Below, piece by piece: positions 11,093 through 23,559 of a stretch of 64,000 nucleotides of DNA. The DNA comes from Ciona savignyi (Eukaryota; Chordata; Ascidiacea; Phlebobranchia; Cionidae): NCBI GenBank assembly GCA_000149265.1, contig CH003267.1, positions 234,479 through 298,478 on the forward strand, read 5' to 3'. Below the pieces are notes generated by a model. The model searched no databases, was not told the DNA's origin, and saw only the letters and a program-made list of their open reading frames with translations. Positions within the stretch are counted from its first letter, which is position 1, and each line of letters opens with the position of its first letter. A program made the translations under genes and the position numbers.

Positions 11093-12061
11093 TTTAAAAG
11101 AGTTGTTAGCTATTTTATTTTGTTTTTATTTTAATTTTTAGTATGCCAACAGGATAACTTATTTCATAGAACAATAATATCAAAGTTTGGATGGGTAACT
11201 TGCAAACCCATTAGTACCTACTTACAGAAACAAGTGATATATAACATTTTGTATAAGATATACCAAGTTTAATTTAGTAACCAGTGAATATGATTGTTAC
11301 CGAATGCAGAAACATACAGCGTAAAGTCATAAAAGACAAATAGTAATAGTCATATTTTATACTGTATTCACTGGGAATGCATGCTTATTAAGCGTTTTTA
11401 TTTTTTGCAGGTTTTGTCTTCTGGTTAGACTTATAATTCACATAATGACGATGTGTGTATAGTGGCAGTGATATACTTTATTTCAAGAAGTAGCATCGAT
11501 AGAACCTTTGTGGCACTAAGAAGTTTCTAACTATGGGATAAATCTTTTACAGTAGCATGAAAGAAGACTAGGAAATATGTAAGATTGTGATGTTTGACAT
11601 TGTATTAGCACAGTATATAAAGCCCTGTATTCCTGTGGTTCTTGAAATATGCACAGTGTTTTCTTGGTATGTCTTGGGGTGTTCTGCAATCGTGGTATAC
11701 TTTAGGTGTGCATTGTATTCGCCATATGCCTGGCGATGTATGTAGTATTTCAGGTATGTTTGGAGGTGTGTTTTTATAATGTTGGTGGATAATTAATATA
11801 TGGTAAAATTGATTTCTAAAATTAATTTATTGAATAATTTTTTATAGACATTCTATAAAATCAAATCACCATTTTTATTGAAATACATGGTAACTAAACA
11901 TCACTTATTTTTACAAGCACAAATAGAAAAAATGAAAGATACAACAATGAAAAGAAGATCTACTATACTTCTATTAAAAATTATTAATATAAAATATTTT
12001 ATTGTGTATTTATCCTAGGCTTCCACTATGATATATATAATATATAGACATATAATAAAAG
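11093..12061. other. Intergenic, nothing recognised
   Basis: AT-rich DNA after METTL4. A G/T-rich stretch at about 11640-11790 has several 'ttggtgtg'-like runs, but no gene or repeat boundary could be set. Confidence 0.35.
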
Positions 12062-12600
12062 TAAGATCCAGCCACATAATACATTTAACAAAGCTGATGG
12101 ACAACACCTATGGAATCTCCTACCCTTTCATGAATGTAATATAAAAAATCCTTGATTATTTAGCCAAATTTATAATTTTCTTTTAATATCTTTTTTATTA
12201 TATAATATAATTTATTCAATTATTTCTATTTTCCGTTTATCTATTTATTTTATTTGTTACATTTTTTATCCCTCTGTTCTAAACCTAAACTGCACACCCA
12301 ACCCACAATGCTTCGTGTTTTTGCTTTTAATTCAATTTTTACATGGTATTGATTGCCGTGTCACAAGCTAATCTTTAATTAAATTATTTTGGTCACCATA
12401 CGGTTTTACTGTTGCTGGAAAACCAGTTTCCAATGGCAGTTTTTATGTTTTCTTCATAGTTTGTTTTTTTGCCGGCGCTTACAGTATCTTCTCTTTTTTT
12501 TAATTTTTTTGTTTGTACTCGATTATATTCATACTCTCCAAAAAGTTGACTTGTGTTTAACAGTTTAAGTACAATATTGCTATGCACAGAAAGTCCTTAC
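12062..12600 (+). mobile_element. Diverged 3' end of the CR1/L2-like LINE
   Basis: The segment matches, with many changes, the end of the LINE at 26.7-30.2 kb: the motif for '(F)(I/N)KA..Q(H/...)LL' at about 12082-12140, 'cttccatga(a/g)t', then an A/T-rich 3' UTR with the same order of 'ctgcac', 'tgcttttaattca' and 'gttttactgttg' blocks. It is 5'-truncated and older than the 27 kb copy. Confidence 0.55.
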
Positions 12601-13366
12601 TTGAATAAACATAGAGCATTAACTCTTTTTTTGCTCAGTAACAATAGTGGTGATTCCCCAATGTCAGTACGGTTGGAAGCAGCATGTGCTAGGTTGCGTG
12701 CCGGTGTTCTCGTTTAACTGTAAAAATTTTTAATAGTAAAGCACTGCTTTGTAAAATGAAGGTGTTGATTGTGCATCTGCTAGCTGTTTTCTTGGATAAA
12801 AGTTGCCGATGTAAGAAGGGGTATCAGAGGATTGGTTTTTACCTTCAAAGAATTCCCTAGACTCGAATACTAATTAACTTGTTTTTCAGCGCCCAACCCA
12901 AGTCCCCTTATTAAATTCTTTGTGTTTGTCCATTTATATTTATTTTACTCACTAAGGAAAATTACATTTTTAAAGGTACATTTTTAATTAAACGTAAGTA
13001 AAGGAGCGTCTTGTCCGTACTAAATCGTCTAGCACTAGCTGGTAGAGTATTCAAATCAAAATGAGCTTTCAGATGTGTGACCTAGCATGACCGAGATATG
13101 GCCACAGCCAAAATTGTGGGTTTTACCCGAGGGGATTTCCCTAGAATTGTAGAATACTATTTTTTCCTTTATGGATATTTGATTTCTATGAATCTTAGCG
13201 CCCAATTAACAGCCTGATTTAAATTAATTATGTACTCTAATTAATTATCTAATTAAAAAGTGATTTAAATTAATTATGGGTAATATACCTACCAAAAATG
13301 TAATCATTTTTTGGATCACTTGTTAAAACTGTGTACAATGAATTTTTATATGGGAATACACTAGGA
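12601..13366. other. Repeat pieces, no gene
   Basis: Contains 'aaagaattccctag' at about 12848 and 'ggggatttccctag' at about 13130, each followed by a T-rich stretch and 'agcgccca(a)'. The same arrangement occurs near 8480, so this is a low-copy dispersed repeat of unknown class. Confidence 0.35.
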
Positions 13367-13367
13367 T

Positions 13368-13657
13368 AGGATAGGATATTTATGTTTATTCATGTTAATG
13401 GAAAAACCAAGGGGGTTAACACACGGGCAATCGTCAGATCACCTCGCGTCCAACGTCGGGTTACGGGAGCTATTGCAGTGTGTTGTATAATCGAGACATT
13501 CCTTCAATTTGGTAGAACCCATTAATCCGCTGGGTTCAGGCAATGTCCGTTAAATGCATTGACCAATGACAAAACCGACTAGCTAGCGACTAGTTTGAAA
13601 TCTGCAACCTTTCGGCTGAAAGGCGCCGCACTAAACCACCAGACTAACCGGTTGGAA
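13368..13657 (-). mobile_element. SINE family A, tandem copy 1
   Basis: Near full length. Followed by a 50-bp unique flank containing 'ctttttggtcgcggactaat', which is repeated after the next SINE. The pair therefore arose by local duplication, not by two insertions. Confidence 0.85.
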
Positions 13658-13709
13658 TGAGCGTTTACCGACTCTTTTTGGTCGCGGACTAATTCAAAAA
13701 GCACAACAA

Positions 13710-14000
13710 TAGGATAGGATATTCATCTTTATCCCCGTGAACGGGAAAACCAAGTGGGTTAACACACGGGCAATCGTCGGATCACCACGGGTCCAACGTC
13801 GGGTTACCAGAGCTATTGCAGTGTGTTGTATAATCGAGACATTCCTTCAATTTGGTAGAACCCATTAATCCGCTGGGTTCAGGCAATGTCCGTTAAATGC
13901 ATTGACCAATGAAAAAAACGATTAGCTAGCGACTAGTTTGAAAACTGAAATCTTTCGGCTGAAAGGCGCCGCACTAAACCACCAGACTGACCGGTTGGAA
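13710..14000 (-). mobile_element. SINE family A, tandem copy 2
   Basis: Same element and same flank ('ctttttggtcgcagactaat') as the copy 342 bp upstream. Differences are scattered, so the duplication is not very recent. Confidence 0.85.
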
Positions 14001-15214
14001 TAAGCGTTTCCCGAATCTTTTTGGTCGCAGACTAATTCGAAAAGTCTTTAAAGCACAACAATGAGGCCACTTCACGCAAAGTATGGTTAGTTGGTCACAC
14101 ACCGTCCATGTAATCACAATTTAAGTGAAGAGGCCACGAAACAAACATAATGAAACAATACAGAACTTAAACAAAGTCATTTTACTGTAACCCCGACACT
14201 TAGTTTCAATTTGCCCCTGAACTTACGCCAGTAGTTTTTTTCGAAATTATGGTCTATGGTTGTCAACACACATCAAATTGTTTGCTCTTAAAGAATTCGT
14301 AATTTTTGCCAAAGTTCTTTTTATGCTTAGATTAATAGCATCCCTGCTGCCTTTTCCTTATATATCTTGGTTGCAGATGACTGTGGTAGGCGCAGGTGCA
14401 TTTGGCTGCTGCTCGACGCTTTGCCAAACATTCACCTTGAGCTGTCTTCTCGTTGCAATGGTCGGTAGCTGATACTGATTTTTAATAATGACTACATACA
14501 TAAACCACACTGCAACTTTTTTTATTCCGCATTTGTAAGTTAGTTCTCTCTGATGGTTGTTTTTTTTATAAAATCACGACAATATACACCAAATAAATAT
14601 AGATCACGACAGGTGATGTGTGGACGGCTATTTTAACTATGTGAAATGGGTTCATCTTGTATAGAAGGAAGGCAAATAACAGAATCCATTAGATTTCTAA
14701 CAAGCTGTTCAATCCGAAGGGTTTAGGCACACAACAGGGAAAGATTAGGAGAGATATCGGGTTAAAATTACTAGGAACAGTTAGCATGTCCTTGATTTTC
14801 CCACGTCTAAATTGTGAGAAATAAAACCAAACAGAAAATCCTATAGTCATTAAAGCATGCATCAACTACTCAGCTGGAGATTCCTTCCTCTTAGATCGCC
14901 AAATGGAAATCAAAAAACAATCTTCAGTAGTTCGCAACATCCGAAGATACAACGAACCAAGCTTCATGCTCAGAAGAAATCCCGTCAACTCATCATCGTA
15001 GTTGAGGATTCGTCATAATTTGATGACGTTTTCAAGATTCACACTCTAGAAATGATCCCTAAAAGTATGATCTTAATTCTAGATCGAAATTTCTAACAGA
15101 CCACAACAAACAAATACATTTTCCAATTGTGGCGTCAAATCTAAATTATTCGGTTATTTAAACTTTAATAAACCTTCTGGAAAATGAACGGAATGTTGTT
15201 AATCAGGCATTTGT
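14001..15214. other. Intergenic with two weak coding-like stretches
   Basis: On the minus strand at about 14350-14480 a Cys-containing frame (HCNEK, ECLAKRR, KCTCAYH) is open, but splice sites are not convincing. On the plus strand at about 14840-15000 a 55-codon frame contains SAGDSFLLDRQME and NIRRYNEPSF and ends in TAG. Neither is recognised; both are reported only as candidates. Confidence 0.25.
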
Positions 15215-15666
15215 AGAAGCCTGTTAAGGAAAACTTTAAAACGAATGTCTTAGAGGTAGCGCCTGTCATAATCATGATTTTAGAACAAAATCTTATTTTT
15301 AGGATATTTCCCTAGTTATTTTTTTACAATTCTTTTAAGTGTTTTATCAGTGGTTGTTGCACTCCCTTTCTATCAAATCTAATTTAAATTTAATTTAAAC
15401 TAAAATTTTTTTTTAATAACGTTTTGGACTTTCAGCTTCCAGTGGAATTCCCCTGAGTATATTACCTAACAGTTTGGTTTCTGCATATCTAGGCCATATT
15501 GTCTAACAAATGACAAAGTTTCATTACGATTCCATTACCCCTTCTGCTAAATGTTGGAGCCACAAGCTATGCCTGTCAAGCGGTTGACGAAAAAAAAGAA
15601 AAAAAAAAGAAAATAAAACGGACAAAAACAATATGTGTCCCATTTTTTCAAATGGGACCCATAATT
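15215..15666 (+). repeat. Composite repeat, truncated copy (hairpin end)
   Basis: One internal subunit plus the conserved end: 'acggacaaaaacaatatgtg', then the hairpin GTCCCATTT/AAATGGGAC (9-bp stem, 4-nt loop) and 'ccataa'. The other terminus is missing. Confidence 0.75.
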
Positions 15667-15937
15667 AGTCAGAAGCAGCGTTTCTGTGGTATAAAGCGTC
15701 CTATGGGTGAAAATACAACCTTGCTCATAGCGCGGCTCGCTAGAACGACAGGTAGTCTCAGCCCAACCCGCTACAAACCGAACAAAAAAGCGTTAACTCT
15801 AGCGAGCTCCACAGTTTCTATGTTTGTATGAGTCGTTGTGATAATAACTTTACCTTTCATGCGGTCAATTATGATTTGTAAGTTAGTATCTACCGTAATC
15901 CAGAAATCTTAAGCTTTTTTGTGAATTTAAACTTTAA

Positions 15938-17148
15938 CTAGAGAGTGTCAACCACGTATTTAACCACCAATATTTGTAAAACACAAGTTGTATGCCATAT
16001 AATTATGCTACTGCTACAGGGTCCCTAATCACATTTTGTGTCTTATACAATGAATATGTAGTTTTTGTTTTTGTAAGCATAAACGCATGGGTCCCTTAGT
16101 TATCAAACCAAACTTCTTCTCCAGGTGTAGGTAAAAAAAAGAACAATCGTGTTAGATTCACGAAGGTTTCACCACAAATGTTTTTAATTAAAGATTTTTC
16201 TTCAAGTGCTGTATTGAAATGAATCTAAATTCCTAAAACAGCCCGATTTAGTTTTTGATGGCTTCGGGGAATTTGCCATGGGCTTAGTACATAAATTTCT
16301 GTTTTTACATATGTGGGTCATGATATCTAACAATTCTTAAAGTTTTAATCCAATTTGACGAATCCTTGTTGAAGATGTCAGTGCAATGTTGCATGCTTGT
16401 CACAATCATGAGTCAGGAACATATCTTCGTTTTTAAGGGAGTTACCCTAAGTAAATGTTTTCTTTCTTTTAATTGACATAGGGTGGCTAACGATCCAGCA
16501 TTCCACTAAATCCGATCAAAATTAGAGCAGCCGTTCAAACGCTATGGCCCGAAAAGCTAATTTTTTAGAAAAATAACCGTTTTGGATTTTAACGTCTCAG
16601 GGGAATTCCCCTAGATTTATCATCCACAATTTTTTTACTGCGTATTCAGACCATGTTGTCTAACAGATGACCAAGTTTTGTTACTATTCTATTATTTCTT
16701 CTGGTAGATGTCAGGGCGTTATGCCATGCCTGTCACAATCATAATTTGAGAACAAAATCTTTTTTTAGGGTATTTTCCTAGATAATTTTTTTAATTTTTT
16801 TTAATTGTTAAATTAGTAGGTAATGCACTTACATTCCACGAAATCTGAATCAGATTGAAGCAGTCGTTCAAGCGCCATGCCCAAAAAAGCTACTTTTTTT
16901 AGAAAAAGTACCGTTTTGGTGTTTAACGCCCCCGGGGAATTCCCCTGGATTTACTCCCCAAACTTTTGGTTTCTGTTCATTTAGAATCTAGACCATGATG
17001 TCTAACAAATGGCAAAGTCTCATTGTGATTCCATTTTTTCTTCTGGTAGATGTCGGGGCGACATGCCATGCCTGTCAAGCGTTTGACGAAAAAAAAACAA
17101 AAACGGACAAAAACAATATGTGTCCCAATTTTTTAAACGGGACCCATA
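15938..17148 (+). repeat. Composite repeat, both termini present (about 1.2 kb)
   Basis: Starts CTAGAGAGTGTCAACC directly after an A. A unique 500-bp head follows with 'aagcataaacgcatgggtcc', then about two subunits of roughly 330 bp, each with a 'ggggaattcccct' palindrome, 'tctagaccatgttgtctaac', 'ttctggtagatgtc', 'cctgtcacaatcat' and 'agcagccgttcaa' blocks, then the terminal hairpin. No target duplication. Not coding. One end fits the Helitron rule (CTAG next to T on the other strand), but no TC start is seen, so the class is uncertain. Confidence 0.75.
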
Positions 17149-17729
17149 ACTATCGGCCCATAACCCTTCTCAACACCGATTACAAAATAATGTCCAAAGC
17201 TTTAAACAATCGGATTAGAACACTTCTTCCGAGTCTTATACACAAAGATCAAAACGGCTTCTTACCGGGACGTTTTATTGGTAACAATATTCGCCTGTTG
17301 TTTAACGCGATAGACTATGCAGACTATGCGCAAATACCTTTAACGATGGTGGCGCTAGATATATACAAATCGTTCGACTCCTTAAGCTGGAATTTTATCG
17401 GTAAAGCGCTGGAAACTTTCGGATTTGGACCAAAACTACATAAATGGGTCAGGGTTTTATACCAAGACGCAGTTGCAATGATAGTTAACAACAACTTTCT
17501 TTCCCCTAAATTTAGAATCGAAAGAGGAGTTCGCCAGGGCGACCCGCTCTCACCCAGCCTATTTCTAATCTGTATTTCTAATCTGTGCCTTGCAATTAAA
17601 CTTCGAAACAATGTACAAATACCAGGAATGGTAATTGGAAACAGGGATATTAAAGTATCACTGCTCGCAGATGACACTCTTATATTCACAAATGGGGACA
17701 CAACGGCGCTCAACGAACTTTTTAAAGAA
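17149..17729 (+). mobile_element. L1/Tx1-like LINE reverse-transcriptase fragment
   Basis: An uninterrupted frame carries non-LTR reverse-transcriptase motifs in order: YRPITLLNTDYKI, NGFLPGRF, LDIYKSFDSLSW, ERGVRQGDPLSPSLF and LLADDTLIF (the catalytic box, here L-ADD rather than FADD/YADD). This wording is typical of L1/Tx1-clade elements. It is a piece of ORF2 only. It is bounded exactly by the hairpin end of one composite repeat on the left and the CTAG end of another on the right, so both repeats interrupt the same LINE. Confidence 0.85.
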
Positions 17730-18780
17730 CTAGAGAGTGTCAAGCACGTGTTTAACCACGACTATTTGTGAAACATGTTTTGTATGCTTTATAATTATTC
17801 GAGCAGGGTCCCTAACCACAATTTTTAATTTAAAAACCGACTATGTAGTTAGTTTCTGCAGGCATAAACGCATGGGTCCCTCAGCTAACAATCCGATCTT
17901 GTTATCCATGTTAATTACACAATATATGTTATTGGCAGATGTGCACGCCAGTCCATGCTATCCACTATTCCAAAAACTTTTAACAGTACTGCCATTATTT
18001 TGTTTCTGCAAGCATAAACGTATGGGTCCCATATTTATTAAACCAAACTTCTTTTCCATATGTAGTTAAAACAAGATTTCAAACAGTTTACAACAAATGT
18101 TTTAAGTTATAGCCTCTTGTCAAGCGCAGTAGTGAAATGGAGCTAAATTTCAAAAACAGCTTGATTAAGTTTTTCATGGATTCGGGGAATCCCCCTAGGT
18201 TTACTACATTAATTTCTGTTTTTACATATCTGAGTCATGTTATCGCACAATTCTTTAAGTTTTATCCAATTTGACGACTCCTTGTTGAAGATTTCTGTGC
18301 AATATGGTATGCCTGCCACAATCATGATTTAGGAACAAATTATAATTTTAGGGTATTACCCTAGGTATTTTACTTTTTTAATTTCATTCGTACAGCGGCT
18401 GCTACCGCACTAACATTAACCAAATCTTATCAAAATTAAAGCAGCCGTTTAATCGTTATGCTTTTTTTAAAAAAATATCAATTTTGTTTTTAACGTCCCG
18501 GGAGAATTTCCCTCAATTTATCACCCATAATTTTAGTTTCTTTATATCTAGAATTCTAGACCATGCTGTCTAACAAATGACCGAGTTTTATTTCGATTTA
18601 ATTATTCTTTCTGGTAGATGTTGGGTGCTGTGCCATACCTGTCACAATCATGATTTGAGAACAAAATTTTATTTTTAGGATTTATCTACAATTAGTTTTT
18701 TATTTCTTCTAAGTTTTAAATCGGTAGATAATGCACGAACATTCCACCAAATTTAATTAAAATTGGAGCAGCCGTTCAAG
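17730..18780 (+). repeat. Composite repeat, hairpin end missing
   Basis: Begins CTAGAGAGTGTCAAGC after an A. The head contains the block 'aagcataaacgcatgggtcc' twice, so part of it is duplicated, followed by two subunits. It stops inside the 'agcagccgttcaa' block, where a SINE begins. Confidence 0.7.
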
Positions 18781-18789
18781 CTCCCCTAT

Positions 18790-19065
18790 TCGTATCATAA
18801 AATGTCGAAAGGTTACAGGTGCGAAACTGGTCGCTAGCTAGTCGGTTGTGTCCTTGGGCAAGGCACTTTACGGACATTGCCTGAACCCAGCGGATTAATG
18901 GGTTCTCACAAATTGAAGGAACGTGTCTATCATATACAACACACTGCAATAGCTCCGGTAACCCGACGATGGGCGCGAGGTGATCTGACGATTGCCGGTG
19001 TGATAATCCCCTAGGTTTTCCCATTCACGGGAATATACATGAATATCCTATCCTTTCCTATCCTA
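18790..19065 (+). mobile_element. SINE family A joined to the truncated composite repeat
   Basis: Lacks the first part of the head; from 'gaaaggttacaggtgcgaaac' to 'tatcctttcctatcctat' it is well conserved, including 'ccttgggcaaggcac'. Confidence 0.85.
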
Positions 19066-20269
19066 TGTGCCCATAAGATGGGGAAGCGAAGAAGAGGGAC
19101 GACGGAGTCAATTTTGCTAGGGTAGAACTGCCGGGCATGCCATATATATTGCAGTGTTCTGTTAACTACGATTGATAAATTGCTATAACTTTAATTTAAA
19201 CTATCAAACCAATTGTTTCATGCAACGTCCGATACCTTGCCCTTGTTCACAGCCGATTAACAGGTGGCCTTTTTCAAATCCACACAGTTTACAACATGAA
19301 TTGTTTTACAAAAACGCACCGTTAACTTTGTTAAATTTGAGCTGAGGGTCATCAAATAAAGGTGTTGGTTGTGTTTGCAGGAGTCCCAGGCGTTTTCTGT
19401 AAAAAAGTAGGAAATAAACCTGTTTTATCACTTGTCACATTACCATAATATTATGTTTTTTTTAGAAATGACATGAAAAATGACCAAACGTGACTTAAAA
19501 CAATGTAAAACTTATTCAGTCACACTGGGTTACCTCGGAAAACTTGTTCGAATAAGAGGCTACGTTACGAAATATATTTTCGAGCGTGCTTATTCACTAG
19601 TCGCATCACGATAATGGTATGACTCCCTCCAAACATTCCTTTATCTCAGCACGTTCTCTCGCATGGAGGAAAGAGTATATCCCTGTTTGAGCAGATGTTT
19701 TTGTTGGTGCTAAAATTTTAACGAAATTATCGATCGTACTTTTCCATTAGATATTAAGCTTTTACTTGCGGTACTACTTTTGCGAATTACAAACACGCAT
19801 GTTGGTGCCAAAACGTGGTTTAAAATTATTTTGTGTTGCTTGTATCTAAAATAACGAGCATTTATAACTATTTCGCCATACGTAGCATTAGATTTACTCA
19901 TAAAATAGGGAAACGCAAAGACGTTATAACGGGGACAATTCTTTGGATAACCTCGTGCCCACTGCCGGGTTTGCCGTAGGTATTGCAGTGGTTTAACTAC
20001 GATTGATATATTGTTACACCTTGATTACCATGAAACCACTAGTTTCATACAACGTTCGATACCTGCCAAAACACATAAATTGTTTTCCACACATTTTGTT
20101 TAATAAAAAAGCACAGTTCCCAGTCAACTAACATTACGTGTTATATATGTACAGGATTAATGTTTAAAGATTCCTTCCGATTGGACATTTACGATTGTTT
20201 TGATTTTTTCAAACCTATCTTATGTGTTTCTTGTTTAACTGTTTATTGATACCTTAAATCAGGGGTGGG

Positions 20270-20388
20270 AAACTTCTCTAGTCAGCGGGCCAGCTGTGGA
20301 AAAATGAAGTTTTTGGTGGGCCGGATTATTGTATAAATAGTATTGTATATCTTAATTGCGAGGTATGGTTAGATACAAACCTGGGCCA
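20270..20388. mobile_element. Short hAT-like element, partial
   Basis: Begins CAGGGGTGGGAAAC like the copies at 21123 and 22372 but stops at 'gacctgggcc'-equivalent text, where the next duplicated unit begins. Confidence 0.55.
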
Positions 20389-21122
20389 CCAGTTAACCTA
20401 GGACAACTTGTTGAATAAGATGCAACGTAGAAAATAATACTCCCGAGCGTGCTTTTTCACTCGTCGCATCACGATAATGTTATGACTTCCTCCAAACATT
20501 CCTTTAGCTCAGCACGTTCTCTCGCATCGAGGAAAGCGTATATCCCTGTTTGAGCAGATGTTTTTGTTGGTGCTAAAATTTTAACGAAATTATCGATCGT
20601 ACTTTTCCATTAGATATTAAGCTTTTACTTGCGGTACTACTTTTGCGAATTACAAACACGCATGTTGGTGCCAAAACGTGGTTTAAAATTATTTTGTGTT
20701 GCTTGTATCTAAAATAACGAGCATTTATAACTATTTCGCCATACGTAGCATTAGATTTACTCATAAAATAGGGAAACGCAAAGACGTTATAACGGGGACA
20801 ATTCTTTGGATAACCTCGTGCCCACTGCCGGGTTTGCCGTAGGTATTGCAGTGGTTTAACTACGATTGATATATTGTTACACCTTGATTACCATGAAACC
20901 ACTAGTTTCATACAACGTTCGATACCTGCCAAAACACATAAATTGTTTTCCACACATTTTGTTTAATAAAAAAGCACAGTTCCCAGTCAACTAACATTAC
21001 GTGTTATATATGTACAGGATTAATGTTTAAAGATTCCTTCCGATTGGACATTTACGATTGTTTTGATTTTTCCAAACCTATCTTATGTGTTTCTTGTTTA
21101 ACTGTTTATTGATCCCTTAAAT

Positions 21123-21308
21123 CAGGGGTGGGAAACTTCTCTAGTCAGCGGGCCAGCTGTGGAAAAATAAAGTTTTTGGTGGGCCGGATTATTGTATAAA
21201 TAGTATTGTATATCTTAATTGCGAGGTATGGTTAGATACAGACCTGGGCCGGTCAAATTCCCTTCACGGGCCGGACCCCGCCCGAGGACCATATATTGAG
21301 CAACTCTG
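21123..21308. mobile_element. Short hAT-like element, 186 bp
   Basis: Ends CAGGGGTGGGAAAC and TTGAGCAACTCTG (short imperfect inverted repeats), inner 'gggccggac' blocks, flanked by 'cttaa' on both sides, probably the remains of an 8-bp duplication. No coding. Confidence 0.6.
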
Positions 21309-22371
21309 GCTTAATCATATCCAATGTATTATTATTATCACAGTGGCAAAACTTAATACGACAACCCTCAAAATGTTTTATTTATATGATAATTTCATCG
21401 ACATATCACCAATACCCTAAAAATGTAAAATTCCATTAGTCACACCAGTTAACCTCGGACAACTTGTTGAATAAGAAGCAACGTAGGAAATAATACACCC
21501 GAGCGTGCTTTTTTACTCATCGCATCACGATAATGTTATGACTTCCTCCAAACATTCCTTTAGCTCAGCACGTTCTCTCGCATCGAGGAAAGCTTATATC
21601 CCTGATGGAGCGGATGTTTTTGTTGGTGCTAAAATTAAAAAAAACGATCGTACTTTTCCATCAGGCATTAAGCATTTACTTGCGGTGCAACCATTGCAAC
21701 TCACAAACACACATGTTGTTGCCAAGATGTATTTTAAAAGTAATCTTCTGTGTTGATTGTACCTTAAATAAGAAGAATTTATAATTATTTTGCCATACGT
21801 AGCATTAGATTTACTCATAAAATAGGGAAACGCAAAGACGTAATAACGGGGACAATTCTTTGGATAACCTCGTGCCCACTGCCGGGTATGCCGTAGGTAT
21901 TGCAGTGGTTTAACTACGATTGATATATTGTTACACCTTGATTACCATGAAACCACTAGTTTCATACAACGTTCGATACCTGCCAAAACACATAAATTGT
22001 TTTCCACACATTTTGTTTAATAAAAAAGCACAGTTCCCAGTCAACTAACATTACGTGTTATATATGTACAGGATTAATGTTTAAAGATTCCTTCCTATTG
22101 GACATTTACGATTGTTTTGATTTTTCCGAACACGCTCGTTTTTTTCTGTTTCTCCAAACGTGATCACCTCATATGTTATATCGAGAAAGGTGTGGCCAGG
22201 GTTTCAGTTTTTTCTTAGAAATTTTGGCTGCTTTGGTGACATAATGGGTATACGTGCGAAGTGCTTTGCTAAGTAACAATGTTAGTAATTCACCAATGTC
22301 TGTGCGATTGGCCGCATGTGCTTGACCTATCTCATGTGTTTCTTGTTTAACTGTTTATTGATACCTTAAAT

Positions 22372-22557
22372 CAGGGGTGGGAAACCTCTCTAGTCAGCGG
22401 GCCAGCTGTGGAAAAATAAAGTTTTTGGTGGGCCGGATTATTGTATAAATAGTATTGTATATCTTAATTGCGAGGTATGGTTAGATACAGACCTGGGCCG
22501 GTTAAATTCCCTTCACGGGCCGGACCCCGCCCGAGGACCATATATTGAGCAACTCTG
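22372..22557. mobile_element. Short hAT-like element, second full copy
   Basis: Almost identical to the 21123-21308 copy and carried by the same duplicated unit, with the same flanks. It therefore multiplied by segmental duplication, not by transposition. Confidence 0.6.
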
Positions 22558-23429
22558 GCTTAATCATATCCAATGTATTATTATTATCACAGTGGCAAAA
22601 CTTAATACGACAACCCTCAAAATGTTTTATTTATATCATTTTTTCATCGAAATATCATCAATAACTTAAAAATGTAAAACTCCATTAGTCACACCAGTTA
22701 AACTCGGACAACTTGTTGAATAAGAGGCTACGTAAGGAATAATAAGAGGCTGCGTAAAAGTTAATTCAGAGGCTACGTGCTTTTTCACTCGTGGTATCAC
22801 GATAATGGTATGACTTCCTTTAACCATTCCTTTAGCTCAGCACGTTACTAGCATCAAGGAAAGCGTATATCCCTGATGGAGCAGATGTTTTTGTTGGTGC
22901 TAAAATTTTAACGCAAAACATCGATCGTACTTTTCCATCATGTTGTTGGCACGATGTATTTTAAAAGTAGTGTACTGTGTTGATTGTACCTAAAATAGCA
23001 AGCATACATAACTATTTCCCCTATGGTAGCATGAAATGCACTTATAAGATGTTGAAACGGAGAAATAGTTTAACGGGGACAATCTTACAAGGGTAGAACT
23101 GCCGAGTATACGGGTATTGCAGGTTGTTCACTACGATTGATCAATTGCTACAGCTTTAGTTCAAACTATCAAACCACCTGTCCCATACAAACGCCCGCTA
23201 CTTTGCCCTCGTGCATAGCCGATTAACAAGTGGCTTTATCCGAGCCACATTTGAAAACGCACAGTTGATTTTGTTACATTCAAGCTGAGCATCGTCAGAT
23301 AAATGTGTTGATTGTGCATTCAGAGGTGTTTTCTCGAAATAAGTTAAGAAAATAATTCCCGGACCTGCTTCTCACTTGTCACATGTCATCGATATTATAG
23401 TTCTTTAGAAATTTTAGCGATTTTTTGTA

Positions 23430-23515
23430 CAAATTAAATGTTAAGATTTTAGCACCAAAAAACTTCTGCTCGATCCCGGATATACGCTTTCTGCGATGCA
23501 AGAGAACGTGCTAAC
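23430..23515 (+). promoter_or_regulatory. Conserved module upstream of cationic peptide gene 1
   Basis: Core: 'gttaagattttagcaccaa', then 'ctgctcgat', 'ggatatacgctttc' and 'gagaacgtgct'. It lies about 50 bp before the TATA-like box of the gene. Closely related stretches occur near 19.7, 20.5, 21.6, 22.9, 24.4, 34.55, 35.12 and 35.4 kb, i.e. only around the two peptide genes. Regulatory function is inference; a mobile or duplicated fragment is the alternative. Confidence 0.45.
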
Positions 23516-23559
23516 CAGTAGAGAAAAAAAGGAGGATATTTCGGAAATAGAAAAAGGCT

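Larger units (their letters stand above)
19545..22690. repeat. Three direct tandem duplicates of a 0.86-1.06 kb unit
   Basis: Each unit has, in order: an 'acttgttg/cgaataaga' start, an inverted copy of the module found upstream of the cationic peptide genes (about 19620-19715, 20490-20580, 21550-21640), a SINE-related stretch ('actgccgggt...gtaggtattgcagtgg'), 'ttgttttccacacattttg' and a short hAT-like element. The first two units are offset by 863 bp and a 192-base stretch (19710-19901 and 20573-20764) encodes an identical peptide in both, so that duplication is recent; the third is more diverged. A partial fourth unit, with another inverted module near 22830-22920, continues to about 23240. 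No gene was found in the units. Confidence 0.8.

Noticed and set aside
14350-14480. Cys-rich exon on the minus strand
   Set aside because: Frame is open with a plausible acceptor, but no donor or partner exon could be found; left as a note in the intergenic entry.
15938-17148. Calling the composite repeat a definite Helitron
   Set aside because: Only the CTAG/T end and a hairpin fit; no TC start, hairpin at the opposite end, no Rep/helicase seen.
19710-20764. Two identical 63-codon minus-strand frames as a duplicated gene
   Set aside because: Identity is due to the recent tandem duplication; the frame covers the upstream module and is not kept in the third unit.
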